From contig JBBSBH010000016.1 in assembly GCA_038251405.1 (NCBI GenBank), positions 1 through 64,000 on the forward strand: 64,000 nt of DNA, read 5' to 3'. The stretch comes from JADJLQ01 sp038251405 (GTDB lineage Bacteria; Bacteroidota; Bacteroidia; Chitinophagales; Saprospiraceae). This document shows, one piece after another, positions 35,477 through 44,211 of the stretch. Below the pieces are notes generated by a model. It was given only the letters and a program-made list of their open reading frames with translations. It did not search any database and was not told the origin of the DNA. Numbering within the stretch: position 1 is the stretch's first letter; every line of letters starts with the position of its first letter. A program made the position numbers and the translations under genes.

Positions 35477-37174
35477 ATGAAATTATTTTATTTTTTAATT
35501 TCTTTATCCCTTATTCTTTCTTGCAGGTCTGAGCCAAAAGCTGATGTAATACTTATTAATGGGAATATTTACACTGTTGACAGCTCCCTGGAAGTTGCAT
35601 CTGCTTTCGCTGTAAAAGATGGAAAATTCATCAAAATCGGAAATAAGGAGGACATTGAAAAATTAAAAGATGAGCATACAGAAGTTATCGATGCCGAAGG
35701 AAAGTTTGTAATGCCCGGTTTTATTGAAAGTCATGGTCATTTTTCCAGCTTGGGAGGAGGACTTCAAAATCTGGACTTCATCAAATCCAAAAGCTGGGAT
35801 GATATAGTGGCTATGGTCGCTGAAAAAGTAAAAACAGCCAGGCCTGGACAGTGGATCATTGGCCGTGGCTGGCATCAGGAAAAATGGACCCAGCCACTCT
35901 TTGCCTCTGTACACGGGTATCCCATGCATGATGCACTTTCTGCCATTTCACCTAATAATCCAGTAATGCTTTCACATGCGAGTGGTCATGGAGTCTTTGC
36001 AAATAAAAAAGCTATGGAATTGGCCGGAATTACAAAGGAAACTCCAGACCCTAAGGGCGGATCTATAGTAAGAGACGCTCAGGGCAATGCGATTGGCATG
36101 TTTGAAGAAACAGCACAAGGTATTGTAAGACAGGCATATAACACTTATTTAAAAAGCCTCCCCCCGGATGAATTAGAAAAAATCTGGCACCACGGCATAG
36201 AATTAGCTCAGGCGGAATGTCTCAAAAAAGGAGTTACCTCATTTGAAGATGCTGGCAGCACATTTAAAGAAATATCATGGTATAAAGCCTTAGCAGATAG
36301 TGGAAAATTAAAATTGAGACTATGGGTAATGATTGGTGAGCCGAGCAAAAATATGAGTGCCGGAGAGTTAGACTCTTATCCATGGAAAGGAATCGGGAAT
36401 GATCATTTTAGTGTAGGAGGTATAAAGACATATGTGGATGGTGCCTTAGGATCTTATGGTGCATGGTTATTATCTCCTTACGCTGATCGGGATGATAAAT
36501 TCTACGGTCAAAACACAACAGATATTTCAGAAATTAATGCAGTAGCTGAACTTTGTATTAAACATGGGCTGCAGTTATGTGTACATGCTATTGGTGACCG
36601 GGCTAACAGGGAAGTGTTGAATATCATGGAAAACCAATTTAAAACTCACCCTGGCAAAACAGATCTTCGCTGGAGAATCGAGCATGCCCAGCATATTGAT
36701 ACCAGCGATATTCCCCGTTTTGCAAAAATGGGAGTGATAGCTGCCATGCAGGGTATTCATTGTACCAGTGATGCACCCTTTGTAGAGAAAAGGTTAGGCC
36801 CATTTAGGGCTAAATACGAATCATATCCCTGGAGAAGCCTTTTAGATGCTGGCGCTGTTGTGACTAATGGCACTGATGTACCTGTGGAAAATGTAGATCC
36901 TATAGAGTCATTTTATGCCAGCGTCACACGCAAAAGAGCGGATAATGGATTTAGTTTCTTCCCAGAGCAAGCCATGACCAGAGCAGAAGCTGCCAGATCA
37001 TACACACTTTCAGGAGCTTATGCAGCCTTCCAGGAAGATTCGAGGGGCTCTATCTCAACAAACAAATGGGCTGATTTTATCGTACTATCACAGGATTTAA
37101 TCCACTGCGCGGACGAAGATATTTTGAAAACAAAGGTGGAAAAGACTTTCGTAGGAGGTAAATTGGCGAATTAG
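35477..37174 (+). CDS. Amidohydrolase, YtcJ-like lipoprotein
   Basis: A 565-residue metal-dependent hydrolase with a lipoprotein signal (LILSCRSE, Cys near residue 16). The amidohydrolase features are IDAEGKFVMPGFIESHGHFS (metal HxH), then KTYVDGALGSYGAW, CVHAIGDRANRE, RIEHAQHI and GTDVPVENVDP (final Asp). The YtcJ/exoenzyme-regulatory group acts on amide or carbamate bonds; the substrate is unknown. It is an envelope-anchored enzyme with its own upstream gap of about 94 bases. Confidence 0.92.
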   Translation: MKLFYFLISLSLILSCRSEPKADVILINGNIYTVDSSLEVASAFAVKDGKFIKIGNKEDIEKLKDEHTEVIDAEGKFVMPGFIESHGHFSSLGGGLQNLDFIKSKSWDDIVAMVAEKVKTARPGQWIIGRGWHQEKWTQPLFASVHGYPMHDALSAISPNNPVMLSHASGHGVFANKKAMELAGITKETPDPKGGSIVRDAQGNAIGMFEETAQGIVRQAYNTYLKSLPPDELEKIWHHGIELAQAECLKKGVTSFEDAGSTFKEISWYKALADSGKLKLRLWVMIGEPSKNMSAGELDSYPWKGIGNDHFSVGGIKTYVDGALGSYGAWLLSPYADRDDKFYGQNTTDISEINAVAELCIKHGLQLCVHAIGDRANREVLNIMENQFKTHPGKTDLRWRIEHAQHIDTSDIPRFAKMGVIAAMQGIHCTSDAPFVEKRLGPFRAKYESYPWRSLLDAGAVVTNGTDVPVENVDPIESFYASVTRKRADNGFSFFPEQAMTRAEAARSYTLSGAYAAFQEDSRGSISTNKWADFIVLSQDLIHCADEDILKTKVEKTFVGGKLAN

Positions 37175-37260
37175 AAAAACGATCCAAAACTGAGGCAAAT
37201 CCTTGATAATCAGTAGAATTTAAATAAACCGACTGATTAAATAATCTACTATAATTTACC

Positions 37261-37268
37261 TATATTTG
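37261..37268 (+). promoter_or_regulatory. Promoter -7 element of efp-accBC
   Basis: TATATTTG matches TAnnTTTG and ends 26 bases before the efp ATG. Confidence 0.55.
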
Positions 37269-37294
37269 CGCCCGCAAAAGTTATATTTTATATT

Positions 37295-37861
37295 ATGGCA
37301 ATGACTACCGAAATCCGAAACGGAATGTGCATTAATCACAATAATGACCTTTGGTCAATTATCGAATTCCAACATGTAAAAAGTGCGCGTAGTGCTGCTT
37401 TTGTACGTACCAAAATGAAAAGTATGACTACTGGCAAAACCATAGAATACTCTTTTTCAGCAGGTACTAAATTTGATGAGGTCCGCATAGAACGCAGAAA
37501 GTATCAATTTCTTTATAAAGATGATCAAGGTTATAACTTTATGAATAATGAGACCTTTGATCAGGTAATGTTGCAGGAAGCAATGATAGATCGTACGGAA
37601 TTTCTCAAAGAGGGCATTGATGTAGAAATCATGTTTCATGCCGAAAATGAGACCCCTTTGAGTGTTTCTGTTCCATTATTTATGGTTTTGGAAGTAGTTT
37701 ATGCAGAACCTGGTGAAAAAGGCAATACCGCAACAAATGCTTTAAAGCCCGCAAAATTGGAGACAGGCGCCGAGATAAGGGTACCATTATTTGTTAATGA
37801 AGGTGACAAAATTAAGATAGATACACAGAATAGGTCGTATATTGAACGTGTAAAAATCTAA
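37295..37861 (+). CDS. efp: Elongation factor P
   Basis: A 188-residue EF-P with all three domains, ending in the typical GDKIKIDTQNRSYIERVKI. EF-P relieves ribosome stalling at polyproline. The tip loop of domain I normally carries a modified residue. Here the loop reads HVKSARSAAFVRT, giving Arg at position 32 instead of the PGKG-type Lys. This resembles EF-Ps that are rhamnosylated by EarP, but no modifying enzyme gene is in the window. It is followed by accB after 6 bases, the usual efp-accB-accC order in Bacteroidota. Confidence 0.95.
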   Translation: MAMTTEIRNGMCINHNNDLWSIIEFQHVKSARSAAFVRTKMKSMTTGKTIEYSFSAGTKFDEVRIERRKYQFLYKDDQGYNFMNNETFDQVMLQEAMIDRTEFLKEGIDVEIMFHAENETPLSVSVPLFMVLEVVYAEPGEKGNTATNALKPAKLETGAEIRVPLFVNEGDKIKIDTQNRSYIERVKI

Positions 37862-37867
37862 TTCCTT

Positions 37868-38353
37868 ATGGAGCTAAAGGAAATACAAGAACTCATCAAA
37901 ATGATGGGTAAATCCAAACTTGCTGAGATAAAAATAAAGAATGGTGATTTCGAGCTCGTCCTTCGATCAGAATCAACCAAAGACAAAGTTTCTTATGTAA
38001 CAGCACAAATGCCTGCTATGATGCAGGTTGCAGGCCCCGACCTTGTTTCAGCACCTTCAACAGAGAAAAAACCTGCTGAAAATATTATAGAGGCTAAACC
38101 AGATTCTTCACAACTACTTGAAATAAAAAGCCCTATGGTGGGTACATTTTATAGGTCCCCATCACCAGAGAAACCCCCTTATGTAAAAATAGGTGATGCC
38201 ATATCTGAGGGTGATGTAGTTTGTATGATAGAAGCAATGAAACTTTTCAATGAGATAGAGAGTGAAGTGACAGGTACTATTGTAAAAATAATGGTAGAAG
38301 ATGCTACTCCTGTAGAATATGATCAGGTGTTATTTTTGATAGAACCAGCTTAA
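37868..38353 (+). CDS. accB: Biotin carboxyl carrier protein of acetyl-CoA carboxylase
   Basis: A 161-residue BCCP. The N-terminal helix IQELIKMMGKSKLAEIKIKN is typical. A flexible Pro/Ala/Lys-rich linker (about residues 60-90) leads to the biotinyl domain with SPMVGTFYRSPSPEKPPYVK and the biotin-accepting Lys in IEAMKLFNEIE. It works with AccC, encoded 19 bases downstream, in malonyl-CoA formation for fatty acid synthesis. Confidence 0.97.
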   Translation: MELKEIQELIKMMGKSKLAEIKIKNGDFELVLRSESTKDKVSYVTAQMPAMMQVAGPDLVSAPSTEKKPAENIIEAKPDSSQLLEIKSPMVGTFYRSPSPEKPPYVKIGDAISEGDVVCMIEAMKLFNEIESEVTGTIVKIMVEDATPVEYDQVLFLIEPA

Positions 38354-38372
38354 GCCAAATCGCAAATCAATT

Positions 38373-39719
38373 ATGTTTAAGAAAATATTGATAGCTAATC
38401 GGGGTGAAATCGCCCTGAGAGTAATTCGGACATGTAAAGAAATGGGGATCAAAACAGTAGCCGTCTATTCTACTGCAGATCGCGATAGCTTACATGTACG
38501 ATTTGCCGATGAAGCCGTATGCATAGGTCCTCCTCCAAGCAGCGAATCTTATATTAATATTCCCAAAATCATATCAGCAGTGGAGATTACAAATGCTGAT
38601 GCAGTACATCCAGGCTATGGATTTTTAGCTGAAAATGCCCGTTTTGCTGAAGTTTGTACCGATTATGGAATCAAGTTTATTGGCCCTACTCCTGACCAAA
38701 TCCGGGCCATGGGTGACAAGATCACTGCGAAAGAGACAATGATCAAATCAAAAGTACCTGTAGTACCTGGTAGTGAAGGATTACTAAAAGACTTTAAGCA
38801 AGCTGGAAAATCGGCAAAAGAAATCGGCTTCCCCGTAATTCTTAAAGCCACGGCCGGAGGTGGAGGAAAGGGGATGCGTATCGTATGGAATGAAAATGAA
38901 TTAGAATCCATGTGGAATGTTGCCCGGAATGAGGCAAAAGCAGCCTTTGGCAATGATGGAATCTATATGGAAAAGTATATAGAAGAACCTCGACATATTG
39001 AATTTCAAATTATTGGTGATCAGCATGGAAATATTGTCCATTTATCAGAAAGAGATTGCTCCATTCAGAGAAGACATCAGAAGTTGGTGGAAGAATCCCC
39101 TTCTCCATTTATGACTGAAAAACTCCGTAAGAAAATGGGTGAGGCTGCTGTTGCAGCAGGCAAGGCTATTAAGTATGAAGGTGTCGGTACTATTGAGTTT
39201 TTGGTAGATAAATATCAGAATTTCTATTTTATGGAAATGAATACCCGAATCCAGGTAGAGCATCCCGTTACAGAGGAAGTAGTAGATATGGACTTGATCA
39301 AGGAACAAATAAAAGTGGCTGCTGGAGAAAAAATTACTTTTAAAAATCAAATACCTAAGTTTTGGGCAATGGAATGCCGGATAAACGCTGAAGACCCTTT
39401 TAATGATTTCAGGCCTAGTCCGGGTAATATCACATCTTTTCATACACCCAAAGGCCACGGAGTACGTGTAGATACGCATGCCTATGCCGGATATACCGTA
39501 CCTCCTTATTATGATTCCATGATTGGAAAATTGATCTGTAGAGCTAATTCCAGAGAGGAAGTATTGGCAAAAATGAATCGGGCACTTGATGAGTTCATCA
39601 TAGAGGGGATAAAGACTACGGTACCATTTCACCAATTACTCATGGACAATGATGATTTCAAGAAAGGAAATTTTCATACTGGCTTTTTAAATACCTGGGA
39701 TTTTAAAAATATAAAGTAA
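38373..39719 (+). CDS. accC: Biotin carboxylase subunit of acetyl-CoA carboxylase
   Basis: A 448-residue biotin carboxylase. It begins FKKILIANRGEIALRVIRTC. The ATP-grasp region shows KATAGGGGKGMRIVWN, then HLSERDCSIQRRHQKLVEE and the catalytic YFMEMNTRIQVEHPVTEEV. It carboxylates the biotin on AccB with ATP and bicarbonate. The length is standard. It ends the efp-accB-accC operon; the exporter gene follows after 42 bases. Confidence 0.97.
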   Translation: MFKKILIANRGEIALRVIRTCKEMGIKTVAVYSTADRDSLHVRFADEAVCIGPPPSSESYINIPKIISAVEITNADAVHPGYGFLAENARFAEVCTDYGIKFIGPTPDQIRAMGDKITAKETMIKSKVPVVPGSEGLLKDFKQAGKSAKEIGFPVILKATAGGGGKGMRIVWNENELESMWNVARNEAKAAFGNDGIYMEKYIEEPRHIEFQIIGDQHGNIVHLSERDCSIQRRHQKLVEESPSPFMTEKLRKKMGEAAVAAGKAIKYEGVGTIEFLVDKYQNFYFMEMNTRIQVEHPVTEEVVDMDLIKEQIKVAAGEKITFKNQIPKFWAMECRINAEDPFNDFRPSPGNITSFHTPKGHGVRVDTHAYAGYTVPPYYDSMIGKLICRANSREEVLAKMNRALDEFIIEGIKTTVPFHQLLMDNDDFKKGNFHTGFLNTWDFKNIK

Positions 39720-39761
39720 TTTCAGGATCATGATCCCATTCCTCGTGGAAAAAAGAAATCC

Positions 39762-41561
39762 ATGAAAACAATTAAAAGATTACTTCCTTATCTGGTACCT
39801 TATCGGGAGAAACTCATATGGGCTGCTGTATTCAATATATTACTGGCCATATTCACCGTTTTTACTATTCCTGCGTTTATTCCTTTTTTCCAGATTCTAT
39901 TCGAAACCGATATCACCACCAACGCAAGTAGTAGTAATGTCGGCTTACTTGCGCAGATAAAATTGTTTTTTCAGCATTTAATTCAGAATGAAGGGAAGTC
40001 GACTGCATTAATATATGTATGCCTTTTTCTGATTGCCATGCTATTTCTAAAAAATTTATTCAGATACTTATCACTCTATATTATGAGCCCTTTGAGATCG
40101 GGAATAATAAGAGATATCCGTGAAAAGCTATATGATAAGTTTTTACAGCTTCCTTTATCCTATTTTAGCAATGAACGTAAAGGTGACCTCATGTCCCGTA
40201 TTACAAATGATGTTACAGAAATAGAATGGTCTGTGATTACTACTATAGAAGCTTTCTTCAGAGAACCGATCATATTACTGGGAAGCTTAGCTTTTATGAT
40301 TTATATCAGCCCTACCCTTACACTGTTGGTTATTTTTCTGATGGTCTTTATAGGTTGGATAATAGGAGGGGCTTCGCGACAATTAAAAAAACAATCTCAA
40401 CAAGCGCAAGACCAGCTCGGATTGGTAAATAGTACATTAGATGAAACTATAAGTGGTATGCGCATTATTAAATCATTTAATGCTGAAGATTTTATGATGC
40501 AAAGATTTCGAAAAGAGAATGATACGTACAGGTATTTCTCATGGGAAATGATGAAAAGAAGAGACCTTTCAGCGCCACTTTCTGAGTTTCTGGGGGTCAG
40601 TGCTGTGATTGCTCTACTCTTTATTGGCAGCAAACAAGTATTTGCCCATCAAATATCCCCCGAGGTATTTCTCACATTTATTTTTGCATTTTATAGCGTC
40701 ATAGATCCCAGCAAAGCTTTATCACAATCCTGGTTCAATCTTCAAAAAGCCAGTGCCGCCATGGACAGAATAGATCAGGTATTGGAGACAAAACCGGATG
40801 TGGTCAGCAAGCCGGGCAGTCCCGATATGAAACGTTTTGATTCAAAAATCGAATTTATAAATGTTTCATTCCGATACGCCCCTACCCTTCCACATGTATT
40901 AAAGAAGGTAAACTTTATCATTCCAAAAGGTAAGACTGTAGCCCTTATAGGCAAGTCTGGCTCAGGAAAAAGTACTTTGGTCGATTTGCTACCAAGATTT
41001 TATGATGTTTCAGAAGGCGAGATTTTAATTGATGGAAAGAATATAAAAGATATTGACATTACTTCATTGAGAAATCAATTTTCAATGGTTACCCAGGAAG
41101 CCATTTTGTTTCATGGTAGTGTAGAAGAAAATATCAGGTTTGGATCAGAAGTCAATGAAAATGAAATCCGGTCAGCGGCATCATTGGCGTATGCTGATGA
41201 ATTTATCATGCAGTCAGAGCAAGGTTATAAATCCCCTATAGGCGATCGCGGTCAAAAATTGAGCGGGGGCCAAAGACAAAGACTTACTTTAGCGCGGGCT
41301 CTGGTGCGCAAGTCGCCCATACTTATTTTGGATGAAGCGACCTCTGCACTGGATACTGAATCCGAAAAATACATCCAGCAAGCCTTGGATAATGTATTAC
41401 CGGGAATGACAGCTATTGTCATCGCACATAGATTAAATACTATAAAAAAAGCAGATATTATTATAGTATTAGAAAATGGTGAAGTAAAGCAAATGGGCAA
41501 CCACGAAGAACTGCTGGTGTCGGGAGGAATATATAGTAAAATGCTGGAACTGCAGTCCTGA
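39762..41561 (+). CDS. ABC exporter, MsbA-like (permease-ATPase)
   Basis: A 599-residue half-transporter. Six membrane segments lie in residues 20-320, with the N-terminal coupling motif EKLYDKFLQLPLSYFSNERK and DLMSRITNDVTEIEW typical of lipid A exporters. The ATPase has Walker A IGKSGSGKST, Q-loop VTQEAILF, signature LSGGQRQRL and Walker B ILILDEATSALD. MsbA-like lipid or lipopolysaccharide export is likely but not proven. The stop is 27 bases before the downstream GTG-start gene. Confidence 0.92.
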   Translation: MKTIKRLLPYLVPYREKLIWAAVFNILLAIFTVFTIPAFIPFFQILFETDITTNASSSNVGLLAQIKLFFQHLIQNEGKSTALIYVCLFLIAMLFLKNLFRYLSLYIMSPLRSGIIRDIREKLYDKFLQLPLSYFSNERKGDLMSRITNDVTEIEWSVITTIEAFFREPIILLGSLAFMIYISPTLTLLVIFLMVFIGWIIGGASRQLKKQSQQAQDQLGLVNSTLDETISGMRIIKSFNAEDFMMQRFRKENDTYRYFSWEMMKRRDLSAPLSEFLGVSAVIALLFIGSKQVFAHQISPEVFLTFIFAFYSVIDPSKALSQSWFNLQKASAAMDRIDQVLETKPDVVSKPGSPDMKRFDSKIEFINVSFRYAPTLPHVLKKVNFIIPKGKTVALIGKSGSGKSTLVDLLPRFYDVSEGEILIDGKNIKDIDITSLRNQFSMVTQEAILFHGSVEENIRFGSEVNENEIRSAASLAYADEFIMQSEQGYKSPIGDRGQKLSGGQRQRLTLARALVRKSPILILDEATSALDTESEKYIQQALDNVLPGMTAIVIAHRLNTIKKADIIIVLENGEVKQMGNHEELLVSGGIYSKMLELQS

Positions 41562-41576
41562 TTAAATATAGCGCAT

Positions 41577-41584
41577 TAATTTTG
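41577..41584 (+). promoter_or_regulatory. Promoter -7 element four bases before a GTG start
   Basis: TAATTTTG matches TAnnTTTG. Only ATTC separates it from the GTG at 41589, so transcription would begin at or next to the start codon. Confidence 0.5.
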
Positions 41585-41588
41585 ATTC

Positions 41589-42725
41589 GTGATTAGAAAA
41601 ATATTCAGTTTAATTTTTAGTTATTTATTGACTATACTTCTAGTCAAATCACAAGATATTGCTCATGAATATTTGATCACATCAGAAAGTGATAGCATTA
41701 GCTTCATGACGGATTACCTGCCCAAAAATGTCAAATCTCTTACCTGGAAAAATCATGATTCCATTTGGGATTTGAATGGATTGAAAGCACCTTTTATCCG
41801 ATTATCTATTGCCAAAAATCCGAAAGAGAAGCCAAAAGTATTTGAAGCTTGTAATAAAGTTGTGCAATTTGATGATGCGTCCTATGAGTATTTTAAAGAT
41901 TCTGCGGGCATCGTAAAATCTTATGGAATAAGTGGAATAAATTTTTTTAAAGATGGTAAATTGTATACCGGCTATTACGATCACCCTAGAAATTTTACCA
42001 ACCCTTTCATTGTTAATCTTTCATCAGGACTTAGTAAAAATGATTACAGTCTCGTATTTCCTTGCGAATTATCTATGCTGCCTGTTTCAATAAAAGACCA
42101 GCTCCCCTACCAACCGGATTCTATTCGGATAGTGATTGCTATTCACGAAGAAACTGAAATAAAAAATGGAAATTCTATATACCTAAACTTGCAGAGTTTA
42201 GATGTAAAAAAATGTGACCAGAAATTAACTCAAACTACTGTGATAGAAACCAAAAAATCAAACCTTGATTGGCAAAATGTCTCCCGCTTTGTGAAGTTTC
42301 CCAAATTATTCAATACAGATACCCTGCACAAAAGTCTATTCTATACTCCCTCCTCAAAAAGCCCCATCGTAGTGGCTTATTATAAAAATGTAACTGAAAT
42401 AGATAAACTTATTTATAAAGCTCCGGATACATTCAAAGATTTACCTATTATAGAAGACTTCAAACCCAATCTTTTCTTTTTCCCAAATCCATATTCTACC
42501 GGAACACTGCGCTGTGAATTGCTGATTTCAACACCCGGATTGTATACATTGAGAATCATTAATGTGGTGGGGGCTGAGGTAAAGCGGCAAAATCTATATT
42601 TAGATAAGGGGCTAACCCTGGACAAAGATCTCTCGGGTTTAACTAAAGGAACTTATTTTATAACATTGGAGCAAGACAAAGATCATGTATTGTCAACGAA
42701 AAGATTATTTGTGATCAAGTCTTAA
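41589..42725 (+). CDS. Secreted protein with type IX sorting domain
   Basis: A 378-residue protein of unknown function. The signal peptide is IFSLIFSYLLTILLVKSQD. The last 80 residues form a T9SS type A C-terminal sorting domain: FFFPNPYSTGTL, the GLYTLRIINVVGAEV strand, DLSGLTKGTYFITLEQD and the final basic strand. It should be exported by T9SS and either released or anchored. The start codon is GTG; a TAG closes the frame upstream of any ATG. Its 3' end overlaps the convergent purN gene by 11 bases. Confidence 0.85.
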   Translation: MIRKIFSLIFSYLLTILLVKSQDIAHEYLITSESDSISFMTDYLPKNVKSLTWKNHDSIWDLNGLKAPFIRLSIAKNPKEKPKVFEACNKVVQFDDASYEYFKDSAGIVKSYGISGINFFKDGKLYTGYYDHPRNFTNPFIVNLSSGLSKNDYSLVFPCELSMLPVSIKDQLPYQPDSIRIVIAIHEETEIKNGNSIYLNLQSLDVKKCDQKLTQTTVIETKKSNLDWQNVSRFVKFPKLFNTDTLHKSLFYTPSSKSPIVVAYYKNVTEIDKLIYKAPDTFKDLPIIEDFKPNLFFFPNPYSTGTLRCELLISTPGLYTLRIINVVGAEVKRQNLYLDKGLTLDKDLSGLTKGTYFITLEQDKDHVLSTKRLFVIKS

Positions 42726-43287
42726 TAAAGAAATCTTCAATCACTTTAGGGAAATGTTCATACTCCAAAGTTTGTACTTTCTGCGCTATTTCATACGGAG
42801 TATCTGCTTTATCTATTGTGCAAGTCGCCTGAAAAATGATATTTCCCTCGTCATAATGTGTATCTACTTCATGAATAGTAATCCCTGATTTTTTTTCTCT
42901 ATTCTTCCAAACTGCTTCATGTACATACATCCCATACATACCTTTTCCTCCATATTTTGGTAACAAAGCCGGATGGATATTTATTATTCTTCCCGGGAAC
43001 TGAAAGATTAGATATTCAGGTATTAGCCACAAAAACCCGGCCAATACTATCCCATCAATCCTGTATTTTTTTAAAATCTGTATAAGTTTTTCACCGGAGC
43101 CATAATATTCTTTTTTATCCAAAACCACCGCTGGAATTTTATTCTTTTTAGCTATTTGCAGAACACCGGCATCCTTATTACTCGATACAATCAAGGTGAC
43201 ATTTACTTTCTTATTATCTCTAAAATATTCAATCATATTTAAAGCATTACTTCCCTTACCTGAAGCAAAAATAGCCAGCGACTTCAT
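42715..43287 (-). CDS. purN: Phosphoribosylglycinamide formyltransferase
   Basis: A 190-residue GART enzyme of purine synthesis, using 10-formyl-THF. It shows FASGKGSNALNMIEYFRDN, the catalytic region RIINIHPALLPKYGGKGMYG (Asn-His), HEAVWKNREKKSGITIHEVD, and Asp in HYDEGNIIFQ. The length matches the family. A near-consensus promoter element lies just upstream. The 3' end overlaps the T9SS cargo gene by 11 bases, tail to tail. Confidence 0.95.
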   Translation of the reverse strand: MKSLAIFASGKGSNALNMIEYFRDNKKVNVTLIVSSNKDAGVLQIAKKNKIPAVVLDKKEYYGSGEKLIQILKKYRIDGIVLAGFLWLIPEYLIFQFPGRIINIHPALLPKYGGKGMYGMYVHEAVWKNREKKSGITIHEVDTHYDEGNIIFQATCTIDKADTPYEIAQKVQTLEYEHFPKVIEDFFIKT

Positions 43288-43292
43288 GGGGG

Positions 43293-43300
43293 CTAAAATA
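43293..43300 (-). promoter_or_regulatory. Near-consensus -7 element of purN
   Basis: On the minus strand TATTTTAG is one base from TAnnTTTG. Five bases (CCCCC) separate it from the purN ATG. Confidence 0.35.
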
Positions 43301-43324
43301 CCGTTTTTTATTGCTGATTAGATA

Positions 43325-44206
43325 TTAAAATCTAGCTGAAAAGGTGGGTGAAATGCGGGTAAGAATATTTGCAATGTTCTCCTGCTGAGGTTTGTCTGCC
43401 ACTTTAAATATTTCGACTATTTCCTTTCCTTTCGCATCCATAAAACTGATAAGCCACTGAGCAGCCGGATAACTTCTTTTAGATGCGTCTATAATATCCA
43501 ACGCTCTGGCAATATTCTTCTTACCTTCTTCTACATTTTCAAACATCATATCAAGACCTAGCCTGTGATAAGTATACCAAGCACCACGCATAGTTCTTAA
43601 TCTCGGGCTCATGATATTTTCAAGCAGCCAATACCTATTATGAGAATTATCATTGGGCTTCCACCCTTCTTTGACCAGGGTGCTGGGAATAGTATTTACA
43701 ATGTTCTGGCAAATCAAAAAATAATCATCACCCCCATTAGGCGCAAAACTGTCCCCGTCCAAACCTAAAATCAAATAAGAATAAAAAGCTAATAAGGATG
43801 GCAATCTATCACTATATACATTTTGAACATAATTAATTGGATCATTTGGCAAGTAATTAAAACTCACATCCTTGTCAATATAATTGATTAATGTAGTTTC
43901 ATAATTGCTACCAAATACAGGACGAGATGCTTGAACGGTAAGGTCTGCTGAGTAAATTCCATTACCTGTTTCCTGAGTAATAGATAGCGTAAAATTGCAT
44001 TTTACTTTTTCATTCAATTGATACTTATCACTTGTCCACACTTTAGTATTGAGAAATCTCTTAATATCATCTTCCAGGGTCTTAAAGACTTTTGGATCGG
44101 TCGTTTGAAGCTTAGGAGTATTTACTTTCACCTGGACATTCAATTCCTGAGCATCAACTTTTAATGCAAATCCAAGAATTAATAAAAAGAAAACTATTTT
44201 TTTCAT
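43325..44206 (-). CDS. porD: Type IX secretion protein PorD (DUF4835)
   Basis: A product of 293 residues from the ATG at 44204-44206; a TTG 9 bases upstream is rejected because the ATG opens the signal peptide MKKIVFFLLILGFALKVDAQ. The DUF4835 features are ELNVQVKVNTPKLQTTDPKV, the segment LTVQASRPVFGSNYETTLIN and DAKGKEIVEIFKVAD. This family is annotated as PorD of the T9SS. It is the last gene of the bamD-rpoZ-coaBC-porD block, an arrangement common in Bacteroidota. It starts 5 bases after the coaBC stop. Confidence 0.9.
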   Translation of the reverse strand: MKKIVFFLLILGFALKVDAQELNVQVKVNTPKLQTTDPKVFKTLEDDIKRFLNTKVWTSDKYQLNEKVKCNFTLSITQETGNGIYSADLTVQASRPVFGSNYETTLINYIDKDVSFNYLPNDPINYVQNVYSDRLPSLLAFYSYLILGLDGDSFAPNGGDDYFLICQNIVNTIPSTLVKEGWKPNDNSHNRYWLLENIMSPRLRTMRGAWYTYHRLGLDMMFENVEEGKKNIARALDIIDASKRSYPAAQWLISFMDAKGKEIVEIFKVADKPQQENIANILTRISPTFSARF

Positions 44207-44211
44207 TTGCG

